This document shows, piece after piece, positions 4,983 to 13,343 of a stretch of 26,232 nucleotides of DNA (within the stretch, counting starts at the first letter, position 1; the number at the start of each line of letters is the position of its first letter). Below the pieces are notes generated by a model that searched no databases, had not been told where the DNA came from, and was given only the letters and a program-made list of their open reading frames with translations. A program made the position numbers and the translations under genes. Source of the DNA: a virus. The stretch is from the IMG/VR virus record IMGVR_UViG_3300005664_000070, positions 1 through 26,232 of that record; one strand, given 5' to 3'.

Positions 4983-7205
4983 TTAAAATGTTACTTCACA
5001 CTGTCCTCCACTACAAGCAAGAGCTCCCATAGTGTCAATATCGACATAATTAGGTTCTTTCAAAATAGAAGGATAATCAATTAATTTAAAATTTCTAGAA
5101 ACTGTATTCCATTTATGCCAAAGGTGGATATCTTTTAAACAATATATCGTTTTGTTCATATCTCCTTTGAAATAATTTTTAGCAAATTGTTTAGTTCTTC
5201 TAATCCAATCTTTTTTCAAAAGTACTTGTTCTCTTGTTCCAACAATAGGGGAAGTGGGGTCAGATACAGTTCCAGTGGCAGTCCATAAATCACCATTAAA
5301 ATAATGTAACCCATCCACAATTAATCCAGATGCAAACAACACCCCATTTCCATATTTAGATATTAATTCTTCCGTATTTAACACTGATGTAAAAGGAGAT
5401 TGTGGATAATCTTTATCCCCAAATAATGATAAGAAAGATACTGCTGAGAAGTTATCTTGATGTTCAAATATATAATCTACAACTTCTTCTTTATTATCAA
5501 TAATAACAGTATTACTTACATTATGGTTGGCTGTTTTTATATAGCATGCTTCTTCTCTTTTACCTTCAGTCACCCAGTATTTTTGAACTAATTCGATTAA
5601 TTTAAGGTGTTTTACTCCTTGAACTTCATCTTTATACATTGTTACTTCGTTATTTTCACAAGGAGAATAAACAACATAATCCGTTTTAGTGCTACTCCAT
5701 ACTGATTCTTCCAATAATTCAGGGCATGTTTCTTCTAAATATTTAGCAGTATCACTATCTTTATTTAATTGCATTATTCTAAAATATCTTTTAGAATGTT
5801 CTGGATGGATTCCCGATGGTGTTTTTAGAATTACCGAAGCATTTCCAGAAGGTTTTACTGTTGTAGTACGTGCAGCTACATTTAATCCTAAAACTTTAGC
5901 AACCTCTTCATTAACTTGTTTTACAATATGAGCCCCTTTTGTTAGTATATCAGCATTAAATAATTCAGGTCTAGCCATCCAACCTGTTATTGATACTCCT
6001 AATAAAGCTTCACCAGCTACTATTTCTTCAGTCTCTTTTCCTAAATATGGGAAAGTAGTATAACCAGCTTGCATTGTTCCTACAATAGAAGCCTTTCTAC
6101 ATAATTCGTAGAATTTCTCTTCACTAAATCTTCCTTTTTTATCAGAACAAGCAGAAGCACTAATTTCATTTAAATTACAAAATTGAAATACAGCATAATT
6201 TTTATCTTTAATTTGTTCATAAAAATTAAATTGAATTTCAAAACATGGATTAAACATATCATCATCGTGAGACATAAATACAAATCCAAGATCATTATCT
6301 CCTTCATTTAATGCTACTAAATCTTCAAATTGTTTCTTAGTAAATTTATTTCTTAGAAGACCTACAGAGTTATTACTTCTAGCTCTCCATGGATGTTTAG
6401 TTCTCCAATCACCCACCTTAGCATTAATCATCTCTTCATCATCTTCGTCTATAACAACGTTCATTGCTGATCTTCTGACACCTCCTGATAAAACCGCATC
6501 CGATAAATGCATGAATATATCATATACTATAATAGATCTAAATGGAGTTGAGTCTGAACTTCCTAGGTTTTTGTTTAATAATTCTTCTATTCTTTCCAAA
6601 GATTGTTTTAGTCCATCAGGTCCTGGTGCTCTAAACCCCCCAGATATTAATGCCCCTTTAGGTCTAATTTGGGAATAATCTAATTTAATTTCATATCCAT
6701 AATATTCTTCGTATAAAGATTTATGTTTACAAAATGAACTCATTAATACCTTACAAGCTTCACCCCAACCTTCTGTTGAATCCGGGACTACAAATGTTTT
6801 AGTTCCTAATTTTCGTTTATCTATAGAAGGAAGTTGAGATATAAATTTCTTTTTTAATGAAACTCCTAATCCAGTACCTGCTAATAATATAAATAATCCC
6901 TTATTGAATACATCTGGAGAGTATGCATATGTAACGCAACAGTTGTATAACCTAGCATGATTCTTTAATATAAGATGCTCTCTAAATTGAAGATTTCTCT
7001 GTGATGATAAAAACTCTTTATTACAATATGAGTCTAATACTTCATTTATATAAGGAGTAACGATATCTCCATATTTTAAATAATGTGTATTTAACACTTT
7101 AGCACAAGCCTCATTCCAAGTTTCATATCTTCCTAAATTTTCATCAAATTTGAGATAGTCCGTGTATAATTTTAATTGTGAAACAAATTCTTTTCCCTTA
7201 CTCAT
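4983..7205 (-). CDS. nrdJ: Adenosylcobalamin-dependent ribonucleotide reductase, monomeric class II
   Basis: Reduces ribonucleotides (triphosphates in the type enzyme) to deoxyribonucleotides using a B12-generated thiyl radical. At 740 residues the length matches the Lactobacillus RTPR type. Visible: NCC at 88-90 (one redox Cys), KGALISGGFRAPGP at 183-196, SGGVRRSAMN at 240-249, the radical loop N319-P-C321-F-E323, the second redox Cys343 in FCNLNEIS, KPSGNAS at 451-457, and the C-terminal CSGGQC (Cys731 and Cys736) that re-reduces the active site, with the 5-residue spacing of that enzyme. No small subunit or activase gene is nearby, as expected for class II. It stands alone before a terminator, after a possible 23-aa leader ORF. 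B12 must come from host or medium. Confidence 0.93.
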   Translation of the reverse strand: MSKGKEFVSQLKLYTDYLKFDENLGRYETWNEACAKVLNTHYLKYGDIVTPYINEVLDSYCNKEFLSSQRNLQFREHLILKNHARLYNCCVTYAYSPDVFNKGLFILLAGTGLGVSLKKKFISQLPSIDKRKLGTKTFVVPDSTEGWGEACKVLMSSFCKHKSLYEEYYGYEIKLDYSQIRPKGALISGGFRAPGPDGLKQSLERIEELLNKNLGSSDSTPFRSIIVYDIFMHLSDAVLSGGVRRSAMNVVIDEDDEEMINAKVGDWRTKHPWRARSNNSVGLLRNKFTKKQFEDLVALNEGDNDLGFVFMSHDDDMFNPCFEIQFNFYEQIKDKNYAVFQFCNLNEISASACSDKKGRFSEEKFYELCRKASIVGTMQAGYTTFPYLGKETEEIVAGEALLGVSITGWMARPELFNADILTKGAHIVKQVNEEVAKVLGLNVAARTTTVKPSGNASVILKTPSGIHPEHSKRYFRIMQLNKDSDTAKYLEETCPELLEESVWSSTKTDYVVYSPCENNEVTMYKDEVQGVKHLKLIELVQKYWVTEGKREEACYIKTANHNVSNTVIIDNKEEVVDYIFEHQDNFSAVSFLSLFGDKDYPQSPFTSVLNTEELISKYGNGVLFASGLIVDGLHYFNGDLWTATGTVSDPTSPIVGTREQVLLKKDWIRRTKQFAKNYFKGDMNKTIYCLKDIHLWHKWNTVSRNFKLIDYPSILKEPNYVDIDTMGALACSGGQCEVTF

Positions 7206-7206
7206 T

Positions 7207-7278
7207 TTATTTGTTAATTGTTATTTTAATAATTTCTTCATCATAAACCTCTATTTCATTAATTTTACTTTGTTCCAT
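7207..7278 (-). CDS. Possible 23-aa leader peptide upstream of nrdJ
   Basis: An ATG-started frame between the helicase and RNR genes, ending one nucleotide before the RNR ATG. The peptide is short and charged (starts MEQSKINEIEVYDEEII). The tight abutment with nrdJ is the only support; it could be chance in AT-rich DNA. Confidence 0.3.
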   Translation of the reverse strand: MEQSKINEIEVYDEEIIKITINK

Positions 7279-7306
7279 ATTTTTTCTTTAGTTGTAATAA
7301 TAAATA

Positions 7307-8677
7307 TTATTCTATACTAAAAGCTTTGAATTTTGAAAGTAATAATTCTTTTTCTTCCTTTTGGACTTCGTTTGGATTTTTTGATTTAGGTTTTTGATCC
7401 TGATAAGACTCAGTATCATCATATTCATCTAAGAATTCAAACCCACCATAAGATGTGTCTATATTCATATTATATGTCATTCCATCAGGACCGTATCTAT
7501 TTTTTTGAATATGTCCTCTTCCTTTACCTGATGTTTTATCTTTTTTGAGTCTAGATAAAGACATACCGAAATCAACGATTGCTTGTTTAGTGTAACTTCC
7601 AGAGGTTTTATCTCCTTCAACTACTTCATCTTTGGCCCCAGCTCTGTTTACTTGAGATACAGACCAAATTGGTTTGTTTAATTCTTTAGCTAAACCTTTA
7701 ATACCATAATGAATATCATCAGCTTCTTCTAATTTGTCTCTTCGTTTAATTGGAGGTTTTAATAATTCAGCATAATCTAAAAGAATTAAATCTGCTTCAA
7801 ATCCCATATCACCACATTTTTGGATGTGGGCTTTTAATGTTGACAAAGATGCTCCTTTTGGTGGGTATTCTTTGATAATAAGATTATTCTCAAAACCAGA
7901 TATTTTCTCTTTAATTTTATCTTTAAAATCACCAACTTCACTTACAGATATTTTGGTAAAACAAGCATCATATCTTTTCCCGACATAATCCTCACCTAAT
8001 TCTAAAGTATAGTGAATAATTTTATACCCTAAAGCTAAGGCAAATGCACCAATGGCAACTAGTGCCCAAGATTTACCACCACCGGGACCTCCATAAATTA
8101 ATCCATAATCTCCACCACCAAGACCTCCTTGTAATAAAGAATTGATTATATGCCAAGGAGTTGGAACAGGACTTCTACTATTTTCTAGATATCGTTTTTC
8201 AATATCTTTAGTATACTCATGTCCAATTTCTTTATTTTGTCCTGCTTTTAATGCATTTTCTATTTTATGTCTGATCTCTTCATATTGGCCTGTGTTTAAT
8301 AAATCAACAGAATCTAGAAGGGCTTGTTTTAATTTTTGATTAATACAAAATTCACTAAATTCTTGTTCAACATACTCTCTATCTTCATTAATAATAGTAA
8401 AAATTGATTTAAGTTGTTCAGTAATAGCAACTTGAAGAACTTCATTTTCTAATTTTTTAACCTCAATTTTAAAATATTCTAGGTTTGGAGCCATATGATA
8501 TTGATCGAAATATTTTAATATTTCTTCAACAACCCAACGTAAACCTATATGTTCGAAATGTTCAACTTCTATAACATCTCGTATATTCAATAAAAATTGT
8601 CTTTCCTTCAAAAGGGAATTAACAACTTTAAGTTGAAAATTATGTCCATAACTCTCTAGTGATTTTAATGCACTCAT
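7307..8677 (-). CDS. Replicative DNA helicase, DnaB/T4 gp41-like
   Basis: Hexameric 5'-3' helicase of the phage replisome. A helical N-terminal domain (about 1-150) is joined to a RecA-like ATPase. Walker A is GGPGGGKS at 196-203, Walker B LILLDY at 297-302, and SQVNRAG at 341-347 is the DnaB-family motif that senses phosphate. The length (456) is close to T4 gp41 (475). It begins 5 nt after a 47-aa zinc-ribbon peptide and follows the RNase H-like and UvsX genes, a T4-like replication order. No primase is visible in the window; T4 uses a separate primase (gp61). The acidic/Lys-rich C-terminus is family-like. Confidence 0.9.
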   Translation of the reverse strand: MSALKSLESYGHNFQLKVVNSLLKERQFLLNIRDVIEVEHFEHIGLRWVVEEILKYFDQYHMAPNLEYFKIEVKKLENEVLQVAITEQLKSIFTIINEDREYVEQEFSEFCINQKLKQALLDSVDLLNTGQYEEIRHKIENALKAGQNKEIGHEYTKDIEKRYLENSRSPVPTPWHIINSLLQGGLGGGDYGLIYGGPGGGKSWALVAIGAFALALGYKIIHYTLELGEDYVGKRYDACFTKISVSEVGDFKDKIKEKISGFENNLIIKEYPPKGASLSTLKAHIQKCGDMGFEADLILLDYAELLKPPIKRRDKLEEADDIHYGIKGLAKELNKPIWSVSQVNRAGAKDEVVEGDKTSGSYTKQAIVDFGMSLSRLKKDKTSGKGRGHIQKNRYGPDGMTYNMNIDTSYGGFEFLDEYDDTESYQDQKPKSKNPNEVQKEEKELLLSKFKAFSIE

Positions 8678-8682
8678 TTATT

Positions 8683-8826
8683 TTATTTAATTAATAATAT
8701 TCTTAATAAGGAAAAAATAAATAATGAAATTAAAATAATTCCAAATATTATACTTCTCCTTTCATCTCTTTTACATCTAGGACAACCATTCATATTAATT
8801 TTAATTAAACAATGTTCACACTTCAT
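8683..8826 (-). CDS. 47-aa zinc-ribbon peptide with one membrane segment
   Basis: This small frame starts in a TAATG overlap with the stop of the FEN-like nuclease gene and ends 5 nt before the helicase ATG, so it is tightly packed in the replication operon. The peptide has two CxxC pairs (Cys3/Cys6 and Cys15/Cys18) forming a candidate zinc ribbon, a basic linker (KRDERR), then a single strongly hydrophobic segment (about 26-45). A membrane-anchored zinc knuckle beside the helicase suggests tethering or a regulatory role, but no family is recognised. Confidence 0.65.
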   Translation of the reverse strand: MKCEHCLIKINMNGCPRCKRDERRSIIFGIILISLFIFSLLRILLIK

Positions 8827-9845
8827 TATTTATACTTATTTAATGGTTCAAAATTATTACTTAACCACATATTCAAATTCATTATACTATTTTCCAATTT
8901 ATCTTCATTATAATAATTTAGAAATTTAGTTTTATTGAAATTAAATGGTTTTGATTTAACCATCTCTTCTAATCTTACCTTTTCTTGTTCTGGAATATTA
9001 GGATTTTTTAAATCCATCAACTTTTCGTTAATATACAACTGATGTTTGAAATTATATATATCTCCATACCAGGGATTGTTTTTAGATTCGATTAAGCTTT
9101 TGTCTATAATTTCTTGTAATGTAATAGGAGTTGTACCCTCTAATTCTGGGAACATTTTCATCAATTTTCCAGGTCCTATTTTAGGTACTTTTGGAACATT
9201 ATCGGAAGTATCGCCTAATATAATCTTTTTATTTAGGAAATTTTGAGGCCACAATCCGAATTCTTCAAATATTAGTTCTGGTGTATAATACTTCTTTTTT
9301 ATAGGTGAATATACGGAAATTTTTTCACTTACCAACTGTAAGAAATCTTGATCGGCAGAAACTATAATAGATTTATTGAATTTTGGCGCTAAATAAGCGA
9401 TTACATCGTCGGCCTCTAATTTATCAACGATGGATATGGAAACAGGGAGACATTTAAGATAATCAATTAATCTTAACATCTGATCCTTCATAGATTCTGA
9501 TTCCTGTTGTAAGTTATCGAACCCCGTCCAATTTGTTATACGTTTTATTTTACGAGTACCTTTATACTCTGCGTATAGGTTTTTCTTATTTGTTATATTT
9601 CCCTCTCCGTCAAAGATTAAGATAACCCTTGTTGGGTTAATAGTATTAATCATAGCTCCTAAAGAACGTAAATATCCTGTTAGGCCTCCGGTATGATGAC
9701 CTTGAGCATTGAATTTATTTATAGTACTAAAACTACGAATAAACATATTCATAGAGTCAATGAGTATTACCCTATCATTTAATGATAGGGTTTCCTCAGT
9801 TGAATTTTCTTGTACTAAATCTAATAAATGTTGATATTTAGACAT
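8826..9845 (-). CDS. 5'-3' exonuclease / T4 RNase H-like FEN nuclease
   Basis: Removes RNA primers and flaps during lagging-strand synthesis. The PIN/FEN fold residues are clear: ILID with Asp30, IFDG with Asp79, KLEADDVIAYLA with Glu144, Asp146 and Asp147, SADQDFLQLV with Asp165 and Asp167, and LGDTSDNVPKVPKIGPGK (Asp212, Asp215 and the helix-hairpin-helix). Length 339 versus 305 for T4 RNase H. Its first 8 nt overlap the end of the UvsX gene, indicating coupling. A perfect 10-bp inverted repeat lies within codons about 18-26. Confidence 0.9.
   Translation of the reverse strand: MSKYQHLLDLVQENSTEETLSLNDRVILIDSMNMFIRSFSTINKFNAQGHHTGGLTGYLRSLGAMINTINPTRVILIFDGEGNITNKKNLYAEYKGTRKIKRITNWTGFDNLQQESESMKDQMLRLIDYLKCLPVSISIVDKLEADDVIAYLAPKFNKSIIVSADQDFLQLVSEKISVYSPIKKKYYTPELIFEEFGLWPQNFLNKKIILGDTSDNVPKVPKIGPGKLMKMFPELEGTTPITLQEIIDKSLIESKNNPWYGDIYNFKHQLYINEKLMDLKNPNIPEQEKVRLEEMVKSKPFNFNKTKFLNYYNEDKLENSIMNLNMWLSNNFEPLNKYK
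9769..9791. repeat. Perfect inverted repeat inside the 5' end of the FEN nuclease gene
   Basis: ACCCTATCAT, 3-nt loop, ATGATAGGGT: a 10-bp perfect stem inside the coding region, about 55-75 nt after the start codon. There is no U-run after it, so it is not a standard terminator. It could fold in the mRNA and tune translation of the downstream genes or stabilise a processed uvsX transcript. Confidence 0.5.
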
Positions 9846-10899
9846 TTATAAAATCTATTTCGTTATCAGATACGGTTTCCTCAGTAAATTCAAAATCTTC
9901 CGAACCTAATACCAATCCCCACTCCTTCTTATGCTCTTTTTTATAACTATCTTGAGATGATGGGGTGTCTCTTATAAAACCATGCGCTGTACTAATAATA
10001 GTTCCTTTACCTACATTTCCTGTAACGTGATTTTTATCTACTTGAACTTTAGTTTTTAAACCCCACTCAATTACACGTTTATCCTTAGTTACATTCAATT
10101 TTTGTGTACCATCACTTGTTATATTACCAAAAGTAATAGCCATAGAACAATCATAATACATTGAATCACCATTTTTGTTTTTCATTTTAGGTTGAGCCAT
10201 AGGCATTAAAGCTGGTTCAATCCAAATTTTATTTACATAAAGTGCACTGTTTGTATATGGTTGTGACTCTTTTCGTGATAATACTATTTGTTGATTAACA
10301 AAATTTGCGAATTGTTGTGAAAGTGCGGCAGCATTCCACATAGGACTATTAGAACTTTTTTCTATACTCATTCTACAAGGAATAGATCCAATAGAATCCC
10401 ATAAAAACAACAAATCGTGTGGTAAATTTCCTTTTTTCTGTTCATTCAACATATCCATGATGAACTCTGCAACATCTTCAATACATTTTAGTCTTTCTGA
10501 ATCGACATATATGAAGAACCCATTATAAGATGTGTTTCCATCTTTGTCTACTTCTCTACCCAAATCGAATCCCATAGTTTCCCAATGTTCCCAAGAGTGT
10601 TTCATTTCTGTAATAATAATTACAGGAAGGATTCCATCTTTTTGGGCTTGAACTGCTTGTTCTATAAGAAGAGTTGTTTTTCCTGTATTACTTCGACCTC
10701 TAATTAAAGTTGTATGACCTTTTGGAATACCAGGAACTTGTAATACCTCTTGCATTGATTCAGAGAACTTAATCCATTCTTGTGGTTTGTAATTAGAATT
10801 GGAACTACCTAAGTTTTTTCCAGTTTTAAACTTATCTAAAGAAAATGAAGAGTTTACTTTTGTCCCCAACTCTGAGGACAGACTTTTTGGTTTTGCCAT
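9838..10899 (-). CDS. uvsX: UvsX-like RecA recombinase
   Basis: Strand-exchange protein for recombination-dependent replication and repair. Walker A is GRSNTGKTT at 68-76, catalytic Glu98 is in IIITEMK, Walker B is LLFLWDS with Asp168, and the later stretch SRKESQPYTNSALYVNKIW is typical of T4-type UvsX rather than bacterial RecA. Length 353 (T4 UvsX 391). The acidic C-terminus (EFTEETVSDNEIDF) fits partner binding. It is preceded by a terminator-like hairpin behind the SSB gene and overlaps the FEN-like gene by 8 nt. Confidence 0.9.
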   Translation of the reverse strand: MAKPKSLSSELGTKVNSSFSLDKFKTGKNLGSSNSNYKPQEWIKFSESMQEVLQVPGIPKGHTTLIRGRSNTGKTTLLIEQAVQAQKDGILPVIIITEMKHSWEHWETMGFDLGREVDKDGNTSYNGFFIYVDSERLKCIEDVAEFIMDMLNEQKKGNLPHDLLFLWDSIGSIPCRMSIEKSSNSPMWNAAALSQQFANFVNQQIVLSRKESQPYTNSALYVNKIWIEPALMPMAQPKMKNKNGDSMYYDCSMAITFGNITSDGTQKLNVTKDKRVIEWGLKTKVQVDKNHVTGNVGKGTIISTAHGFIRDTPSSQDSYKKEHKKEWGLVLGSEDFEFTEETVSDNEIDFINV

Positions 10900-10915
10900 A
10901 ATTTAAATAAAATAA

Positions 10916-10935
10916 TCCCTCCCCTAAGGGAGGGA
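10916..10935 (-). terminator. Terminator between ssb and uvsX
   Basis: 8-bp stem TCCCTCCC/GGGAGGGA with a 4-nt loop, followed on the minus strand by TTATTTTATTT. It is one of the most GC-rich stretches around and lies a few bases after the SSB stop. It would limit read-through from the abundant SSB transcript into uvsX. Confidence 0.75.
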
Positions 10936-10942
10936 ATTAAAA

Positions 10943-11743
10943 TTAGTCCTTGAATAACTCGTCGAACTCATTAGCAGTAACTACTTCTTTCTTTTTAGTA
11001 GAGGCAGTAACTACATCACCAGGTTCAGAAGGAAATGCATTTGCTTTTTCAGTAGTAACAACTGTTTTTTCTTCTTCTTTATCTGGGTTTAACCAATCTT
11101 CTAGAAAACCTTTCATTTCATCAAAAGTAAATCTTGAATAAAAACCAATAGGGTCTGGTTGATTACTTAACCAAGCTTCAACCTGTTTTGGGTCTTTAGA
11201 AAGTGGAGACTGTTTCATTGCAGGTCTAATTGTTGACTCTTTATATGTAGCACCTTGCACTACATCTAATTTAAAATCAAGACCGTTCATTACATCAGTA
11301 AAATCACCAATTTCTTCATCAGCCGCCAATCCCATCAAAGTAGTATAGATTTGAGTACCAAATTCGTAGAATCTAACACCTTTGTCTTCTTCACCTCTTA
11401 CAATAACAGGGGCAAATACTCTCATTTTAGGTTTAATTTTTTTAGCTAATTTCCAATCTTCGGGATCAGATGATTTACCTAAATTTTTGGCAAATTCTAC
11501 CATCGGATCTTTTTCACCAAAGTTAATTGGGGAGATGATGGTTTTTTTCCCGAACTGGTAATGCATGAAAAGCTCAATGAAGGGATTTTCTGGGTTTGTT
11601 TTTAGTGGTACGAATCTCAATAGGGATTTTCCTAATGGGGCTTTCCAGAATATCTTTGCTCTTTCTTCAGCATTCTTGGAACTGTTACCTTTGCGTGGAT
11701 TCTGGATTTGCTCCAGTTTCGATTGAATTGACTTTAAGTCCAT
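10943..11743 (-). CDS. Single-stranded DNA-binding protein, T4 gp32-like
   Basis: Coats ssDNA at the replication fork and recruits recombination proteins. The N-terminus (MDLKSIQSKLEQIQ) matches the cooperativity region of gp32-type proteins, the core has KIFWKAPLGKSLLRFVP and PMVEFAKNLGKSSDPEDWKLAKKIKPK as in phage SSBs, and the C-terminus is acidic (NEFDELFKD). The protein contains no cysteine, so the zinc ligands of T4 gp32 (three Cys, one His) are absent. Its neighbours fit: uvsX and the helicase follow, and an HNH endonuclease gene ends 17 nt upstream. Confidence 0.85.
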   Translation of the reverse strand: MDLKSIQSKLEQIQNPRKGNSSKNAEERAKIFWKAPLGKSLLRFVPLKTNPENPFIELFMHYQFGKKTIISPINFGEKDPMVEFAKNLGKSSDPEDWKLAKKIKPKMRVFAPVIVRGEEDKGVRFYEFGTQIYTTLMGLAADEEIGDFTDVMNGLDFKLDVVQGATYKESTIRPAMKQSPLSKDPKQVEAWLSNQPDPIGFYSRFTFDEMKGFLEDWLNPDKEEEKTVVTTEKANAFPSEPGDVVTASTKKKEVVTANEFDELFKD

Positions 11744-11760
11744 ATTTAAAAATTAATTGA

Positions 11761-12402
11761 TTACTTAATTATTGTTAACAAATTTCTTTTAATTTCTCTA
11801 TTATATTTAGAACATAGAGGTTGATAATTTGAAAAATGACTCAACTTTAAAATTTCTTCCTCAGTAGAACCACTTGATATTGGGATTATATGGTCTATAT
11901 CCCAATTTTTATTAAATTCAAGAATTCCATCCTTAGGGTTACCTTGATTATCCCAATTCATCCAAGGTTCGAATAATGATTCGATATATAATTTAAATTC
12001 TTCGAAGGTACAACCTAAAATTTGATATGTTTTAGATTTTTTAGAATAACCTCCCCATTTTAATGAACAGTAAGTTAAAGATCTTACGATTTTTGAAATT
12101 CTAAATATAGGATCTGTTTGATATTTATTATTTTGTTGAGATTTTATTTCATCCTTATTAGATAGTCTCCAATTTTTTTGAGTTTCTTGTACTTTTTCTA
12201 TATTATCGAAATAATATGATTTATTATATTCTCTTAAATATTCTTTCTTACCTTGATTTTTTTCTTGTATATTATCTTTATTTAACAAGTACCAATCCCC
12301 TCTACATTGTTTACAATTATAACTTAAACCATCTTTAGAATTTTTACTCTTACTAAATTCCACTAGTTCTTTATCTACTTTACATTTAGTACACGTCTTC
12401 AT
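11761..12402 (-). CDS. HNH homing endonuclease
   Basis: Free-standing mobile nuclease. The N-terminus holds a zinc finger of two CxxC pairs (Cys4/Cys7 and Cys30/Cys33; CTKCKV...CKQCRG), as in many phage HNH enzymes that recognise DNA. The middle is Lys/Gln-rich and helical. The HNH core is NWDIDHIIPISS at 167-177 (Asp170-His171), then LSHFSNYQPLC and KYNREIKRN (Asn201). It lies between a terminator and the SSB gene, 17 nt upstream of the latter, a common site for homing genes near replication genes. Confidence 0.88.
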   Translation of the reverse strand: MKTCTKCKVDKELVEFSKSKNSKDGLSYNCKQCRGDWYLLNKDNIQEKNQGKKEYLREYNKSYYFDNIEKVQETQKNWRLSNKDEIKSQQNNKYQTDPIFRISKIVRSLTYCSLKWGGYSKKSKTYQILGCTFEEFKLYIESLFEPWMNWDNQGNPKDGILEFNKNWDIDHIIPISSGSTEEEILKLSHFSNYQPLCSKYNREIKRNLLTIIK

Positions 12403-12462
12403 ATTACTTATTTATTATGCTATAATATACAAAGGAAATTATGTATATCCAAGTATTAGGGT

Positions 12463-12487
12463 AAAAAAGAGGATAAAATTTATCCTC
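12463..12487 (-). terminator. Terminator after the 118-aa gene
   Basis: A 9-bp stem (GAGGATAAA/TTTATCCTC, 1-nt centre) followed on the minus strand by six Ts. It lies between the 118-aa gene and the HNH gene and is a textbook intrinsic terminator for minus-strand transcripts. Confidence 0.8.
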
Positions 12488-12518
12488 ATTGTTTATCATA
12501 TTTTATTTTTATTTATAT

Positions 12519-12875
12519 TTATATTTTTCTTAGATATTTCGGGTCAATTCTAGTATTACTTCCTTCATCACTTTCAAAAGCTCCATCATAATATATTCCT
12601 TCTTCCCCTTTATCTATATATAAAGAAGCAGCATCTGGTTCCAATTCTAATATATTATCGTACCCGAGTTCATCTAACTCATATTTAGGAACCGCACTAC
12701 TACTAAATTCATTGTATATATCTCTATCTTGATAATCACCTTTATCTCCACTAAAATGATATACGTCTGTTAATATAACACAACGATCCCCATCTTTTAC
12801 AGGTGATGGATTGTGAACTTTTATTTCAGTAAGTATTCCAGCTAATTCTTGTAATCTTTGTATTTCGTTACGCAT
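12519..12875 (-). CDS. 118-aa protein with shared N-terminal tag
   Basis: The first 25 residues (RLQELAGILTEIKVHNP) are almost the same as those of the 91-aa protein at 19547-19822, while the rest is unrelated: an acidic, Asp/Tyr-rich C-terminal part (YDNILELEPDAASLYID, FESDEGSNTRIDPKY). The tag is an amphipathic helix ending in an L-T-E site, the form (L/I-x-E) cut by T4-type prohead protease. The C-terminal part may be a small SH3-like or beta domain (VKDGDRCVILTDVYHF). Function unknown; a protein packaged in the capsid is one inference. Confidence 0.7.
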   Translation of the reverse strand: MRNEIQRLQELAGILTEIKVHNPSPVKDGDRCVILTDVYHFSGDKGDYQDRDIYNEFSSSAVPKYELDELGYDNILELEPDAASLYIDKGEEGIYYDGAFESDEGSNTRIDPKYLRKI

Positions 12876-12884
12876 CTCCTCCCA

Positions 12885-13331
12885 TTATATTGTGATTATT
12901 TTATGAATCTTTGTTGACATTTTTTTCAATACACCATCTTGTACTAATAAAATAGAGTTTTTGTAATCACCCCAATTGATTTCATACTGAGTATCAATTT
13001 TTCCACCATTTAATTCCTGAATTAATGTATTTAAAGAATTAATGCTATATAATACGTTATGTTCTTTCTTACGGTGAAGTAAAATAGTGTTAGGAATTAC
13101 TTTATCATTAATATTGAATTGATCAATATTATAAGTAGCTATTAAATTTTCTTTACCTTCAACCTGAAGTATGAATATCTTACTATGTAATATAGTATAT
13201 CTTTTAGTAATTTCTTGAATTGTATTTTCTAAGTCTTCTTCGTTGAAGAACGTAACAAATAATTTACCCATATCGTGTTTACGATTAAAATCTAGTTCAT
13301 CTATAAATACGTCGTTTTTTTGCTCTTTCAT
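12885..13331 (-). CDS. 148-aa hypothetical protein
   Basis: No family recognised. It is a soluble, evenly charged protein of alternating strands and helices (GKLFVTFFNEEDLENTIQEI, YTILHSKIFILQVEGKENLI). It starts 12 nt after the GIY-YIG gene and ends 9 nt before the tagged 118-aa gene. The position next to polymerase and SSB genes suggests an early or replication-associated role, but nothing in the sequence proves it. Confidence 0.6.
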   Translation of the reverse strand: MKEQKNDVFIDELDFNRKHDMGKLFVTFFNEEDLENTIQEITKRYTILHSKIFILQVEGKENLIATYNIDQFNINDKVIPNTILLHRKKEHNVLYSINSLNTLIQELNGGKIDTQYEINWGDYKNSILLVQDGVLKKMSTKIHKIITI

Positions 13332-13343
13332 AATCTTAATTTA

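Noticed and set aside
5689-5931. Plus-strand frame of 80 codons
   Set aside because: Antisense to the strongly supported RNR gene; no family features.
7206-7306. Possible cobalamin riboswitch upstream of nrdJ
   Set aside because: Only about 100 nt are available, no B12-box-like conserved core or multi-stem fold is visible, and the sequence is nearly all A/T.
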